From Kitasatospora azatica KCTC 9699 (GTDB lineage: Bacteria > Actinomycetota > Actinomycetes > Streptomycetales > Streptomycetaceae), in the NCBI RefSeq assembly GCF_000744785.1, contig NZ_JQMO01000002.1, positions 2,170,001-2,234,000 of the forward strand: 64,000 bases of DNA, written 5' to 3'. The translations under genes were made by a program, and so were the position numbers. Below, piece after piece: positions 1-8,255 of the stretch (positions are counted from its first letter, which is position 1; the number at the start of each line of letters is the position of its first letter). The notes beneath the pieces were generated by a model that worked only from the letters and a program-made list of their open reading frames with translations, was not told the DNA's origin and made no database searches.

Positions 1-266
1 CCGGGCAGGCCGAGTCGGCCTTCGCGGGCGCCCTGGGCGTCCGGCTGGGCGGCACGCTGCAGTACGGCGAGAGGGTGGAGCACCGGCCGGTACTGGGTGC
101 GGAGTTGCGGCCGGTGGCGGTCTCGGACATCGAGCGGGCCTGCCGACTGTCGCGCCGGGTCGGGTTGTTGGCGCTGGGCACGACGGTGGCGGCACGGGTT
201 CTGACGGCACGGGTTCTCTCGGCACGGGGTCTCTCGGCACGGGTTCTCTGGAGGGGACGAATATGA
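1..266 (+). CDS. cobD: Cobalamin biosynthesis protein CobD/CbiB, C-terminal end (partial)
   Basis: This is the last ~87 codons of a gene that begins outside the window; the frame opens at base 3. The CbiB/CobD family makes adenosylcobinamide (phosphate) by attaching the aminopropanol arm to adenosylcobyric acid at the membrane. The visible segment matches the family's conserved end: a GALGVRLGG stretch, then VEHRPVLG and DIERACRLSRRVG. After this comes an unusual arginine/leucine-rich tail encoded by four 15-bp tandem repeats. The stop codon overlaps the cobQ start by ATGA, so translation is probably coupled. The identification rests on a short segment but agrees with the neighbours. Confidence 0.82.
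   Translation, partial: GQAESAFAGALGVRLGGTLQYGERVEHRPVLGAELRPVAVSDIERACRLSRRVGLLALGTTVAARVLTARVLSARGLSARVLWRGRI
191..250 (+). repeat. Four 15-bp tandem repeats in the cobD 3' end
   Basis: Four direct copies of a 15-bp unit (consensus GGCACGGGTTCTCTC) run head to tail at 191-205, 206-220, 221-235 and 236-250. Because the unit is 15 bp they stay in frame and encode an (ARVLS)n-like tail that extends CobD just before its stop. This looks like slippage expansion at the gene end. Confidence 0.9.
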
Positions 267-1810
267 GCAACGCGATCCTGATCGCCGGCACCACCTCGGA
301 TGCGGGCAAGAGCGTGGTGACCGCCGGGATCTGCCGTTGGCTGGCCCGCAAGGGGGTGCGGGTGGCCCCCTTCAAGGCGCAGAACATGTCGCTCAACTCG
401 ATGGTCACCACCGACGGCGCCGAGATCGGCCGGGCCCAGGTGATGCAGGCGCAGGCGGCCCGGGTGGAGCCGGAGGCGGCGATGAACCCGGTGCTGCTCA
501 AGCCCGGTGCGGACGGCCGCAGCCAGGTGGTGCTGCTCGGCCGTCCGATCGCCGAGGTCGGCGCGCTGGACTACCGGGAGCGCAAGCCGTACCTGCTGGA
601 GCGCTCGCTGGAGTGCCTGGCCGACCTGCGCGGCCGCTTCGACGTGGTGGTCTGCGAGGGCGCCGGCTCCCCCGCGGAGATCAACCTGCGCGACCGCGAC
701 ATCGCCAACATGGGCCTGGCCCGGGCCGCCGACCTGCCGGTTCTGGTGGTCGGCGACATCGACCGGGGCGGGGTGTTCGCGGCGATGTACGGCACCCTGG
801 CGCTGCTGAGCGCCGAGGACCAGCGGCTGGTGGCGGGCTGGCTGGTGAACAAGTTCCGCGGCGACGCCCGGCTGCTGAAGCCGGGCCTGGACATGCTGCA
901 CGAGCTGACCGGCCGTCCGGTGCTGGGCACGCTGCCGATGCTGGCGGGCCTGTGGCTGGACGCGGAGGACTCGCTGGACCTGTCGACGGTGGTCGATCGG
1001 GTGTCCGAGGGTCCGCTCGGCGCCGACGTGCTGCGGGTGGCGGTGCTGCGGTTCCCGCGGCTGTCCAACTTCACCGACCTGGACGCGCTGGCCCAGGAGC
1101 CGGGGGTGCTGGTCCGCTGGGCCACCCGGCCCGAGGAGCTGGCCGACGCCGATCTGGTGGTGCTGCCCGGTACCCGGGCCACCGTCGCGGACCTGGCCTG
1201 GCTGCGCGAACGCGGGCTGGAACGGGCGCTGCGGGAGCGGGCGGCGGCCGGGCAGCCGGTGCTGGGGGTGTGCGGCGGGTACCAGATGCTCGGGCGGCGG
1301 ATCGTCGACCAGGTGGAGTCGGGCGCCGGGGCCGTGGACGGGCTCGGACTGCTGCCGGTGGCGGTGGAGTTCGGGCGTGAGAAGGTGCTCGGACGGCCGG
1401 TGGGCGAGGCGTACGGCGAGCGGGTGGAGGGGTACGAGATCCACCACGGGTTGGTTTCGGTGGAGGGCGGGGAGCCGTTCATCTCTGATGACCATGGGCA
1501 GAGCCTCGACGGCTGCCGGGTCGGCTCGGTCTGGGGCACCACCTGGCACGGGGCGCTGGAGAACGACGGATTCCGGCGGGCCTTCCTGCGCGAGGTCGCG
1601 GCGATGGCGGGGCGGGCCTTCGTGCCCTCGACCGACACCTCCTTCGCGGCGGCGCGGGAGGCCCGGTTGGACCGGCTGGGAGATCTGATCGAGGAGCATG
1701 CCGACACGGACGCGCTGTGGCGGCTGATCGAGGGCGGGGCCGGGGATGGCCTGCCGTTCGTCCCGCCGGGGGCTCCGGCCGCACGTGGCATGGAAAGTGA
1801 GCAACTGTGA
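263..1810 (+). CDS. cobQ: Cobyric acid synthase CobQ (CbiP)
   Basis: A 515-residue glutamine-dependent amidotransferase that amidates the b, d, e and g carboxylates of adenosylcobyrinic acid a,c-diamide to give cobyric acid in the cytoplasm. The N-terminal ATP-binding domain has a modified P-loop, GTTSDAGKS, at residues 9-17, followed by PFKAQNMSLNS. The C-terminal class I glutamine amidotransferase domain has its nucleophile in GVCGGYQM (Cys337) and a histidine near 429 in WHG. Length is normal for the family. The ATG start overlaps the cobD stop, and the TGA overlaps the GTG of the next gene, so this is part of one operon. Confidence 0.96.
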   Translation: MSNAILIAGTTSDAGKSVVTAGICRWLARKGVRVAPFKAQNMSLNSMVTTDGAEIGRAQVMQAQAARVEPEAAMNPVLLKPGADGRSQVVLLGRPIAEVGALDYRERKPYLLERSLECLADLRGRFDVVVCEGAGSPAEINLRDRDIANMGLARAADLPVLVVGDIDRGGVFAAMYGTLALLSAEDQRLVAGWLVNKFRGDARLLKPGLDMLHELTGRPVLGTLPMLAGLWLDAEDSLDLSTVVDRVSEGPLGADVLRVAVLRFPRLSNFTDLDALAQEPGVLVRWATRPEELADADLVVLPGTRATVADLAWLRERGLERALRERAAAGQPVLGVCGGYQMLGRRIVDQVESGAGAVDGLGLLPVAVEFGREKVLGRPVGEAYGERVEGYEIHHGLVSVEGGEPFISDDHGQSLDGCRVGSVWGTTWHGALENDGFRRAFLREVAAMAGRAFVPSTDTSFAAAREARLDRLGDLIEEHADTDALWRLIEGGAGDGLPFVPPGAPAARGMESEQL

Positions 1811-3837
1811 GTGACGTTCGATACCCGTTCACCGCGATTGTCGGGATGGCCGACCTGCGGCTCGGGCTCCTGCTGAACGCCGTCTCACCGGCGGTCGGCG
1901 GGGTCCTGGTGCGTGGCGAGAAGGGGACCGCGAAGTCGACCATGGTGCGGGCCCTGGCCGGGCTGCTGCCGTCGATCGCGGTGGCGGACGGGTGCCGGTT
2001 CGCCTGCGATCCCGGCTCGCCGGATCCGCAGTGCCCGGACGGGCCGCACGGTGCCGGCTCCACCGAACGGCCGGCCCGGCTGGTGGAGTTGCCGGTCGGC
2101 GTCACCGAGGACCGGATCGTCGGCTCGCTGGACCTTGAACAAGCGCTTGCTCAGGGCGTGAAGGCCTACGAGCCGGGGCTGCTGGCCCAGGCGCACCGGG
2201 GTGTGCTCTACATCGACGAGGTCAACCTGCTGCAGGACCACGTGGTGGACCTGCTGCTGGACGCCGCCGCGATGGGGCGCTCGTACGTGGAGCGCGAAGG
2301 CGTCTCGGTGCGGCACGCGGCGCGGTTCCTGCTGGTGGGGACGATGAACCCGGAGGAGGGCGAGCTGCGGCCGCAGCTGCTCGACCGGTTCGGGCTGACC
2401 GTGGAGATCGCCGCGACCCGGGACCCGGCGGAGCGGGCCGAGGTGGTGCGCCGACGGCTGGCGTACGACGCGGACCCGGCCGGGTTCGCGGCGGGCTACG
2501 AGGCTGCTGAGCAAGCGCTTGCTCAGCGCATCGTCGCCGCCCGCGAGCTGCTGCCCTCGGTCGAGCTCGGCGATCCGGCGCTGCGTCAGATCACCGCCGT
2601 CTGCGCGGCCTTCGAGGTGGACGGGCTGCGCGCGGACATCGTGATGGCGCGCACCGCCGTGGCGCTGGCCGCCTGGGACGGGCGGACGGCGGTGGCCGAG
2701 GAGGACGTCCGCAAGGCCGCCCAGCTCGCACTGCCGCACCGCCGCCGACGCAACCCCTTCGACGCGCCCGGGCTGGACGAGGAGCAGCTGGACCGGACGC
2801 TGGACGAGCACGCGGAACCCGAGGAGCCCACCGACCCCGAGGACGACGGGCCCGGCAGCGGCCCGGACGGACCCGGCGGCGGAGCTCCCGAGCCCGGCGA
2901 GCCGTCGGCCCCCGCCGAGGCCGCCGACAGCGCCGAGGACCAGCCCGGCACGCCCCAGCTCCCCCGGCCCGGCAGCGCCCCGCCCCGCGAGTCCGCCCCG
3001 GTGGCGGCCGGCGAGGCCTACCGCACCAAGCTGTTCAAGGTCCCCGGCACCGGTCGCGGCACCCAGGGCCGCCGCTCCCCCGCCGAGACCGACGGCGGCC
3101 ACACCGTGCGGTCCCGCCGCCCGCAGGGCGCGCTGACCCGGCTGCACCTGTCCGCCACCCTGCAGGCCGCCGCCCCGCACCAGCTGGCCCGCGGCCGCGC
3201 CGGCCGGGCCCTGGTGCTGCGCTCCGACGACTTCCGCGAGCAGGTGCGCCGGGGTCGCGAGTCCAACCTGGTGCTCTTCGTGGTCGACGCCTCCGGCTCG
3301 ATGGCCGCCCGGCAGCGGATGACCGCCGTCAAGGGCGCGGTGCTCTCGCTGCTGATGGACGCCTACCAGCGCCGCGACAAGATCGGCATGATCACCTTCC
3401 GGGGCAGCGGCGCCGAGTTGGCGCTGCCGCCGACCTCCTCGGTGGAGGTCGGCGCGGCCCGGCTGGAGCAGCTGCCCACCGGTGGCCGCACCCCGCTGGC
3501 CGCCGGCCTGCTGCGCGCCCACGAGGTGCTGCGGCTGGAGCGGGTGCGCGACCCGCAGCGCCGCCCGCTGATGGTACTGGTCACCGACGGCCGGGCCACC
3601 GGCGGACGGGCCGCGCTCGCCGAGGCCGGCCGGGCGGCCGGGCTGCTGGCCGCGCAGGGCACCGCCGCCGTGGTGCTGGACTGCGAGTCGGGCCCGGTCC
3701 GACTCGGCCTCGCCCGCACGCTGGCCACCCAACTGAACGCCACCGCCGTCACCTTGGACGAGCTGCGCGCCGAGGGCGTGGCCGCCCTGGTGCACGCCCA
3801 CCGTTCCGCCTCCCACCCGCAGCGAAAGGCAGCGTGA
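1807..3837 (+). CDS. Mg/Co chelatase subunit, ChlI-ChlD (BchI-BchD) fusion type
   Basis: A 676-residue chelatase motor subunit. Its N-terminal AAA+ domain has Walker A GEKGTAKST at 37-45, Walker B VLYIDEVNLL around 134-143, and the family motif GTMNPEEGELRPQLLDRFG. A proline- and acid-rich linker (about residues 325-385) leads to a C-terminal von Willebrand A domain with a MIDAS motif DASGS at 494-498. In actinobacteria such proteins act with CobN to insert cobalt into hydrogenobyrinic acid a,c-diamide; CobN is not in this window. The GTG start overlaps the cobQ stop and its own TGA overlaps the cobO GTG. Assignment to cobalt rather than magnesium comes from the B12 context. Two copies of an 18-bp palindrome lie in frame near residues 110-116 and 234-240. 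Confidence 0.9.
   Translation: MSDVRYPFTAIVGMADLRLGLLLNAVSPAVGGVLVRGEKGTAKSTMVRALAGLLPSIAVADGCRFACDPGSPDPQCPDGPHGAGSTERPARLVELPVGVTEDRIVGSLDLEQALAQGVKAYEPGLLAQAHRGVLYIDEVNLLQDHVVDLLLDAAAMGRSYVEREGVSVRHAARFLLVGTMNPEEGELRPQLLDRFGLTVEIAATRDPAERAEVVRRRLAYDADPAGFAAGYEAAEQALAQRIVAARELLPSVELGDPALRQITAVCAAFEVDGLRADIVMARTAVALAAWDGRTAVAEEDVRKAAQLALPHRRRRNPFDAPGLDEEQLDRTLDEHAEPEEPTDPEDDGPGSGPDGPGGGAPEPGEPSAPAEAADSAEDQPGTPQLPRPGSAPPRESAPVAAGEAYRTKLFKVPGTGRGTQGRRSPAETDGGHTVRSRRPQGALTRLHLSATLQAAAPHQLARGRAGRALVLRSDDFREQVRRGRESNLVLFVVDASGSMAARQRMTAVKGAVLSLLMDAYQRRDKIGMITFRGSGAELALPPTSSVEVGAARLEQLPTGGRTPLAAGLLRAHEVLRLERVRDPQRRPLMVLVTDGRATGGRAALAEAGRAAGLLAAQGTAAVVLDCESGPVRLGLARTLATQLNATAVTLDELRAEGVAALVHAHRSASHPQRKAA
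2136..2153. repeat. 18-bp palindromic repeat copy inside the chelatase gene
   Basis: TGAACAAGCGCTTGCTCA differs at one base from the perfect palindrome found at 2508. It uses codons such as GAA, CAA, CTT and GCT that are unusual in this GC-rich gene. Confidence 0.7.
2508..2525. repeat. 18-bp perfect palindrome TGAGCAAGCGCTTGCTCA in coding sequence
   Basis: A perfect 9+9 palindrome within the chelatase gene, again encoding an EQALAQ segment with atypical codons. Related copies occur at 2136, 56908 and as a five-copy array at 58320-58475. Confidence 0.75.
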
Positions 3838-4448
3838 CCTCGATGCCCCAGGGCAAGCCCGATGTCGTCCCCAACGACGGCCTGACCACCCGTCAGCGCC
3901 GTACCCAGCCGATCACCGCCGTGCACACCGGCCCCGGCAAGGGCAAGTCCACCGCTGCCTTCGGCCTCGCGCTGCGGGCCTGGAACCAGGGCTGGCCGAT
4001 CGGGGTGTTCCAGTTCGTCAAGTCCGCCAAGTGGAAGGTGGGCGAGGAGAACGCGCTGAAGGTGCTGGGTGCCTCCGGCGAGGGCGGCACGGTGGCCTGG
4101 CACAAGATGGGCGAGGGCTGGTCCTGGGTGCAGCGCTCCGCCGAGATGGAGCAGTCCAGCGAGGAGGCCGCCAAGGAGGGCTGGGAGCAGGTCAAGCGCG
4201 ACCTGGCCGCCGAGACCTACCGGCTCTACGTGCTGGACGAGTTCACCTACCCCATGCACTGGGGCTGGGTGGACGTGGCCGAGGTGGTCGAGGTGCTGCG
4301 CGACCGTCCGGGTTCCCAGCATGTCGTGGTCACCGGCCGCTACGCCCCCGAGCCGCTGCTCGAACTCGCGGACCTGGTCACCGAGATGACCAAGGTGAAG
4401 CACCCGATGGACGCCGGCCGCAAGGGCCAGCGCGGGATCGAGTGGTAG
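3834..4448 (+). CDS. cobO: Cob(I)yrinic acid a,c-diamide adenosyltransferase (CobO/BtuR type)
   Basis: A 204-residue CobA/CobO-type adenosyltransferase, which moves the 5'-deoxyadenosyl group of ATP to reduced cobalt in the corrin. The P-loop GPGKGKST sits at residues 33-40, followed by the family signature GVFQFVKS and, later, YVLDEFTYPMHWGW and VVVTGRYAP. The GTG start overlaps the chelatase stop by GTGA. The next codon option, an ATG three codons later, would give almost the same protein. Length is typical. Confidence 0.96.
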   Translation: MTSMPQGKPDVVPNDGLTTRQRRTQPITAVHTGPGKGKSTAAFGLALRAWNQGWPIGVFQFVKSAKWKVGEENALKVLGASGEGGTVAWHKMGEGWSWVQRSAEMEQSSEEAAKEGWEQVKRDLAAETYRLYVLDEFTYPMHWGWVDVAEVVEVLRDRPGSQHVVVTGRYAPEPLLELADLVTEMTKVKHPMDAGRKGQRGIEW

Positions 4449-4461
4449 GGCTCTGAGTTCC

Positions 4462-5841
4462 GTGCACATCCCCCGCATCGTCATCGCCGCTCCCTCCTCG
4501 GGGGCCGGCAAGACCACCGTCGCCACCGGCCTGATGGCCGCGCTCACCGCGCGCGGCCTCAAGGTCTCCCCGCACAAGGTCGGGCCGGACTACATCGACC
4601 CGGGCTACCACGGGCTGGCCACCGGCCGGCCCGGCCGGAACCTGGACGCCTTCCTGTGCGGGCCCGAGCGGGTCGAGCCGCTCTTCCTGCACGGGGCCGC
4701 GGGGGCGGACGTGGCGGTGGTCGAGGGCGTCATGGGGATGTTCGACGGCGCTTCCGGGCGTGGCGAGTTGGCCTCCACCGCGCATGTCGCCAAGCTGCTC
4801 CGGGCGCCGGTGGTGCTGGTGGTGGACGGGTCCTCGCAGTCGCGCTCGGTGGCCGCCCTGGTGCACGGCTTCGCCTCCTGGGACCCCGAGGTCCGGCTCG
4901 CCGGGGTGATCCTGAACCGGGTCGCCTCGGACCGGCACGAGCAACTGCTGCGCGAGGCCCTGGAGGAGGGCGCGGGGGTGCCGGTGCTGGGCGCGGTGCG
5001 GCGGACCGCCTCGGTGGCGACGCCGTCCCGGCACCTCGGCCTGGTCCCGGTGGTCGAACGTTCGGCGCAGGCCGTCCAGGCGGTCCGCGACATGGGCGAA
5101 CTCATCGACGCTTCAGTGGACTTGGACGCGATCCTGGCTCTGGCCAAGTCCGCTCCGCCGCTCTCCGCCGAGCCGTGGGATCCCGCCGCCGAGGTTTCCA
5201 CGGTCCCCGGGCGCCCGCGGATCGCCCTCGCGGCCGGCCCCGCCTTCTCCTTCTCGTACGCGGAGAACGCCGAACTCCTGGCCGCCGCAGGCGCCGAGGT
5301 GCTGCCCTTCGACCCGCTGCACGACACCGCACTGCCTGACGGAACGTCAGGACTGGTGATCGGCGGCGGCTTCCCCGAGGTGTACGCGGCCGAGCTGAGC
5401 GAGAACGCCCCGCTGCGCGAGGCCATCTCCTCGCTCGTCGCCGCCGGCGCCCCGATCGCCGCCGAGTGCGCCGGACTCCTCTACCTGGCCCGCGAGTTGG
5501 ACGGCCGCCCGATGTGCGGAATCCTCGACGCCACGGCCTGGATGACCGAACGCCTCACCCTCGGCTACCGCGAGGCCGTGGCCCTGCACGACAGCCCGCT
5601 GGCCCCCGCCGGCACCCGGCTGCGCGGCCACGAATTCCACCGCACCAGCTGCGACCCCGGGGCCTGCGCCACCACCCCCGCCTGGGGCTGGCGCACCCCC
5701 ACCGGCGCCCCCGCCACCGAGGGCTTCAGCACCCCGAACCTGCACGCCAGTTACCTGCACGTGCACTGGGCGGGAGCGCCGGGCGTGGCGCAGCGCCTCG
5801 TCGAGCACTGCGCCGGCCCGGCGACCGGTCAGCGACCGTAG
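4462..5841 (+). CDS. cobB: Cobyrinic acid a,c-diamide synthase CobB (hydrogenobyrinate a,c-diamide synthase)
   Basis: A 459-residue glutamine-dependent amidotransferase that amidates the a and c acetate side chains of (hydrogeno)cobyrinic acid. The P-loop SSGAGKTT is at residues 12-19, followed by HKVGPDYIDPGYH. The C-terminal amidotransferase domain has its catalytic cysteine in AECAGLLYL (Cys336) and conserved GHEFHR and HASYLHVHW segments. The GTG start lies 13 bp after cobO, so it continues the operon. Its last 13 bases overlap the end of the convergent SDR gene. Confidence 0.96.
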   Translation: MHIPRIVIAAPSSGAGKTTVATGLMAALTARGLKVSPHKVGPDYIDPGYHGLATGRPGRNLDAFLCGPERVEPLFLHGAAGADVAVVEGVMGMFDGASGRGELASTAHVAKLLRAPVVLVVDGSSQSRSVAALVHGFASWDPEVRLAGVILNRVASDRHEQLLREALEEGAGVPVLGAVRRTASVATPSRHLGLVPVVERSAQAVQAVRDMGELIDASVDLDAILALAKSAPPLSAEPWDPAAEVSTVPGRPRIALAAGPAFSFSYAENAELLAAAGAEVLPFDPLHDTALPDGTSGLVIGGGFPEVYAAELSENAPLREAISSLVAAGAPIAAECAGLLYLARELDGRPMCGILDATAWMTERLTLGYREAVALHDSPLAPAGTRLRGHEFHRTSCDPGACATTPAWGWRTPTGAPATEGFSTPNLHASYLHVHWAGAPGVAQRLVEHCAGPATGQRP

Positions 5842-6566
5842 ATCGTGCCGCCGTCCAGGTGGAAGACCTGGGCGGTCAGGTGGGCGGCGGCCGGGGAGGC
5901 GAGGTAGAGGGCGATGCCGACGATGTCGGCGGGGACGCCGACCCGCTTGGTGGCGGACTGGCCGACGTTCCAGGCCACCCGCTCGGCGGAGATGCCGCCG
6001 GTGCCGAAGAAGTCGGTCTCGGCGATGTAGCCGGGGGCGATCACGTTGGCGGTGATGCCCTCGGGGCCCAACTCCTGGGCCAGCGTGACGTTCCAGTTCT
6101 CCACAGCGGCCTTGGCCGCACCGTAGGAGCCGGAACCGCCGCGGTGCGCGGCGATCGAGCTGAAGTTGATCACCCGGGCGCCCGGGTTGAGCCGCTCGCG
6201 CAGGGCGGTGGTGACCAGCACGGCGGTGAACAGGTTGGCGTCCAGGTTGGCCTGCCAGGCGGCGGCCAGACCGGCCAGACCGGTCGGCGCGGCGTCCGGC
6301 TGACCGGTGCGGTCGCGGTTGCCGCCCGCGTTGTTGACCAGGACGTCGACCCGCTCGGGCAGTTCGGACAGCGCGGCCTCGACCTGCGCCGGGTCGGCGG
6401 CGTCGAAGACCACCGGGCGCACCCTGGGCCCGAGTTCGGCGGCGGCCTCGGCCAGCACGTCCTTGCGACGCCCGGTGATCACCACCTGGTCCCCCTGCTC
6501 GGCGAAGGCGGCCGCGATGGCCTTGCCGATGCCCGTACCGCCGCCGGTGACGACAATCTGACGCAT
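5829..6566 (-). CDS. SDR family NAD(P)-dependent oxidoreductase
   Basis: A 245-residue classical short-chain dehydrogenase/reductase. The nucleotide-binding motif TGGGTGIGK is at residues 7-15, NNAGG near 78-82, and the catalytic residues are Ser136, Tyr148 and Lys152 (SYGAAK). The C-terminal HLTAQVFHLDGG is typical of FabG-like members. The substrate cannot be told from sequence. A GGGGAG ribosome site precedes the ATG. It is convergent with cobB and overlaps it by 13 bp, so it is probably a separate transcription unit. Confidence 0.9.
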   Translation of the reverse strand: MRQIVVTGGGTGIGKAIAAAFAEQGDQVVITGRRKDVLAEAAAELGPRVRPVVFDAADPAQVEAALSELPERVDVLVNNAGGNRDRTGQPDAAPTGLAGLAAAWQANLDANLFTAVLVTTALRERLNPGARVINFSSIAAHRGGSGSYGAAKAAVENWNVTLAQELGPEGITANVIAPGYIAETDFFGTGGISAERVAWNVGQSATKRVGVPADIVGIALYLASPAAAHLTAQVFHLDGGTIYGR

Positions 6567-6709
6567 GGTGCGCCACTCCCCTCGTATGACTGGATGTCCC
6601 CGGCAGCCTAACCGCCGGCGGGTGACGGGGCCGCCGGGAATCCGACCGGTGGTGGCTGCGAGAATCCCGGGTAGTCCGTACCGACCAGGCAGAAAGGCCC
6701 ACGAACCCT

Positions 6710-7201
6710 GTGGACGTCACCGCCACCTTCCAGCTGACCCCGCGCGAGTTCCGCCAGGCGATCCGCAACCTGCCGACGATTCGCCGGATCGCGCTGCTGA
6801 GCGTCCTGTTCACCGTGGCGGGGCTGGTGGAGCTGTTCACCAGCAACCACCCGCAGTGGTGGCTGATCGTGACCGGCCCGGGCCTGCTGGTCTTCCTGGA
6901 GCTGGCGGCGGTCCGCGGCGCCACCCGGCGCAGCGCGCCGCTGCTCGCCAACCCCTGGACGGTGCGGGTCACCGAGGGCAGCTACCGGCTGGAGACCAAC
7001 GCGAGCTCGGCCAAGGTGGGCTGGAGCAACTACCGCGAGGTGACCGAGCGGGCCGGCTTCTGGTACCTGCACCAGGCCAACCGGGCCGTCTCCTTCCTGC
7101 CCCAGCAGGCCTTCAACGAGACCGACCGCGCCCAGGTTGCCGCGTTCTTCGCCGCGAAGCTGCCCGCGCAGCCGCGGCCGTGGTACCGGGCGCTCATCTG
7201 A
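6710..7201 (+). CDS. YcxB-like membrane protein
   Basis: A 163-residue protein that fits the YcxB-like family. It begins with a short soluble segment (VTATFQLTPREFRQAIR), has two membrane segments at about residues 29-46 and 53-70, and ends with a soluble beta-rich domain containing RVTEGSYRLE, WSNYREVTE and FLPQQAF. The GTG start has an AAGG ribosome site upstream. No function is established for the family. It is transcribed divergently from the SDR gene. Confidence 0.72.
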   Translation: MDVTATFQLTPREFRQAIRNLPTIRRIALLSVLFTVAGLVELFTSNHPQWWLIVTGPGLLVFLELAAVRGATRRSAPLLANPWTVRVTEGSYRLETNASSAKVGWSNYREVTERAGFWYLHQANRAVSFLPQQAFNETDRAQVAAFFAAKLPAQPRPWYRALI

Positions 7202-7215
7202 TCCTCCGTCCCGCC

Positions 7216-7237
7216 AGGGCCCGTCCGGACGGGCCCT
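7216..7237. terminator. Bidirectional hairpin between convergent genes
   Basis: A perfect palindrome with 11-bp arms (AGGGCCCGTCC and its complement, no spacer) lies between the YcxB-like gene and the convergent TolB-like gene, touching the stop codon of the latter. Position and strength suggest a terminator. Confidence 0.65.
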
Positions 7238-8255
7238 AGCCCAGGTAGGCCGGGGCGAGCGCGGCGCCGAGCAGCTCGCGCGCGGCGCCGGAGCCGTCGG
7301 CCGGCACGGTCCACAGGTCGCTGCCGTAGTCGCCGGGCAGGGCGTAGACCAGGGTGTGGTCGTCGGCCCAGACCGCCTGGTCGTCCACGCTGCGGCTCTC
7401 GGCGGTCGGGGTCTCCACGCCGGTGCGCAGGTCCAGCACGTAGAGCAGCCAGGGGACGTCGTTGGCGGCCCCGGTGATCCGGTGCTTGTAGGCGACCCGG
7501 GTGCCGTCCGGCGAGAGCGAGGGGCACTCCACGTTCGAGTGCAGGGTGGTCAGCGTCCGCGCGCCGAGGTCGCCGCGGACCAGCCAGGTCTGGCCTGCCG
7601 AGGCCACGGTGGCGTAGAAGGTGGTGTCGTCGGCGAAGGTGACGCCCCAGACGTTGATGTCCTGCGCCTGGTACCGCTGACCGTCCTTGAGCACCGCGAA
7701 GGTCTCCAGGTTCTCCTCCAGGTGCCAGTCGCGGGTGTCCACGATCGAGGTCCGGGTGGAGAAGTTGAGGCTGCCGTAGTTGTCGCCACTGGTGAACACG
7801 GTCCAGGCGGCCAGGTGCCCGGAGGGCGAGACCCGGGACCGGCTGGGGATGCCCGCCAGCGGGAAGGACTTCAGATCGTGCAGCTGGGCGTCCATCACCA
7901 CCGCGCGGTAGCCGTCCTGAACCGCGCCCGGGTCGGCGCGCAGGCAGATCCCCGTCCCGGCGGCCGCGTAGAAGCGCTCGCACTTGACGCCCGAGGCGGT
8001 GCGCTCCGCCTGCGGCCGGTCGGCCGGCACGGCGGCCAGTTCGTCGCGGTGCGGGCCCCAGGCGGTGGAGCGGAAGACCACGGTTCGGGCGCCCGGCCGC
8101 AGCGAGACCGCGCCGGGGGCCACTGTCGGGCCGCCCTGCTGCGCCACATCGCGCCGCCCGGCCCGGTCGGCGGCGTGCAGCACGCTCACGGTGGCGACGC
8201 CGCCGAGCAGCAGCAGCGTCACCAACAGCACGGTCAGGCGGGCGGTTCGGCTCAC
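7236..8255 (-). CDS. TolB-like / PD40 repeat exported protein
   Basis: A 339-residue protein. The start chosen is the GTG that overlaps the MFS stop as GTGA; the same frame is open much further upstream, but that part lies inside the MFS gene. An N-terminal hydrophobic segment (about residues 5-23) suggests a signal peptide or membrane anchor. The rest has beta-propeller repeats of the TolB/PD40 kind, for example CPSLSPDGTRVAYKH and RVSPSGHLAAWTVF. It probably works with, or is exported beside, the upstream MFS transporter. Its ligand is unknown. Confidence 0.75.
   Translation of the reverse strand: MSRTARLTVLLVTLLLLGGVATVSVLHAADRAGRRDVAQQGGPTVAPGAVSLRPGARTVVFRSTAWGPHRDELAAVPADRPQAERTASGVKCERFYAAAGTGICLRADPGAVQDGYRAVVMDAQLHDLKSFPLAGIPSRSRVSPSGHLAAWTVFTSGDNYGSLNFSTRTSIVDTRDWHLEENLETFAVLKDGQRYQAQDINVWGVTFADDTTFYATVASAGQTWLVRGDLGARTLTTLHSNVECPSLSPDGTRVAYKHRITGAANDVPWLLYVLDLRTGVETPTAESRSVDDQAVWADDHTLVYALPGDYGSDLWTVPADGSGAARELLGAALAPAYLG

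Noticed and set aside
571..3816. Long open frames antisense to cobQ and the chelatase gene
   Set aside because: They arise from high third-position GC; their translations are serine/arginine- or histidine/glycine-rich without family motifs, while the opposite strand encodes clear enzymes.
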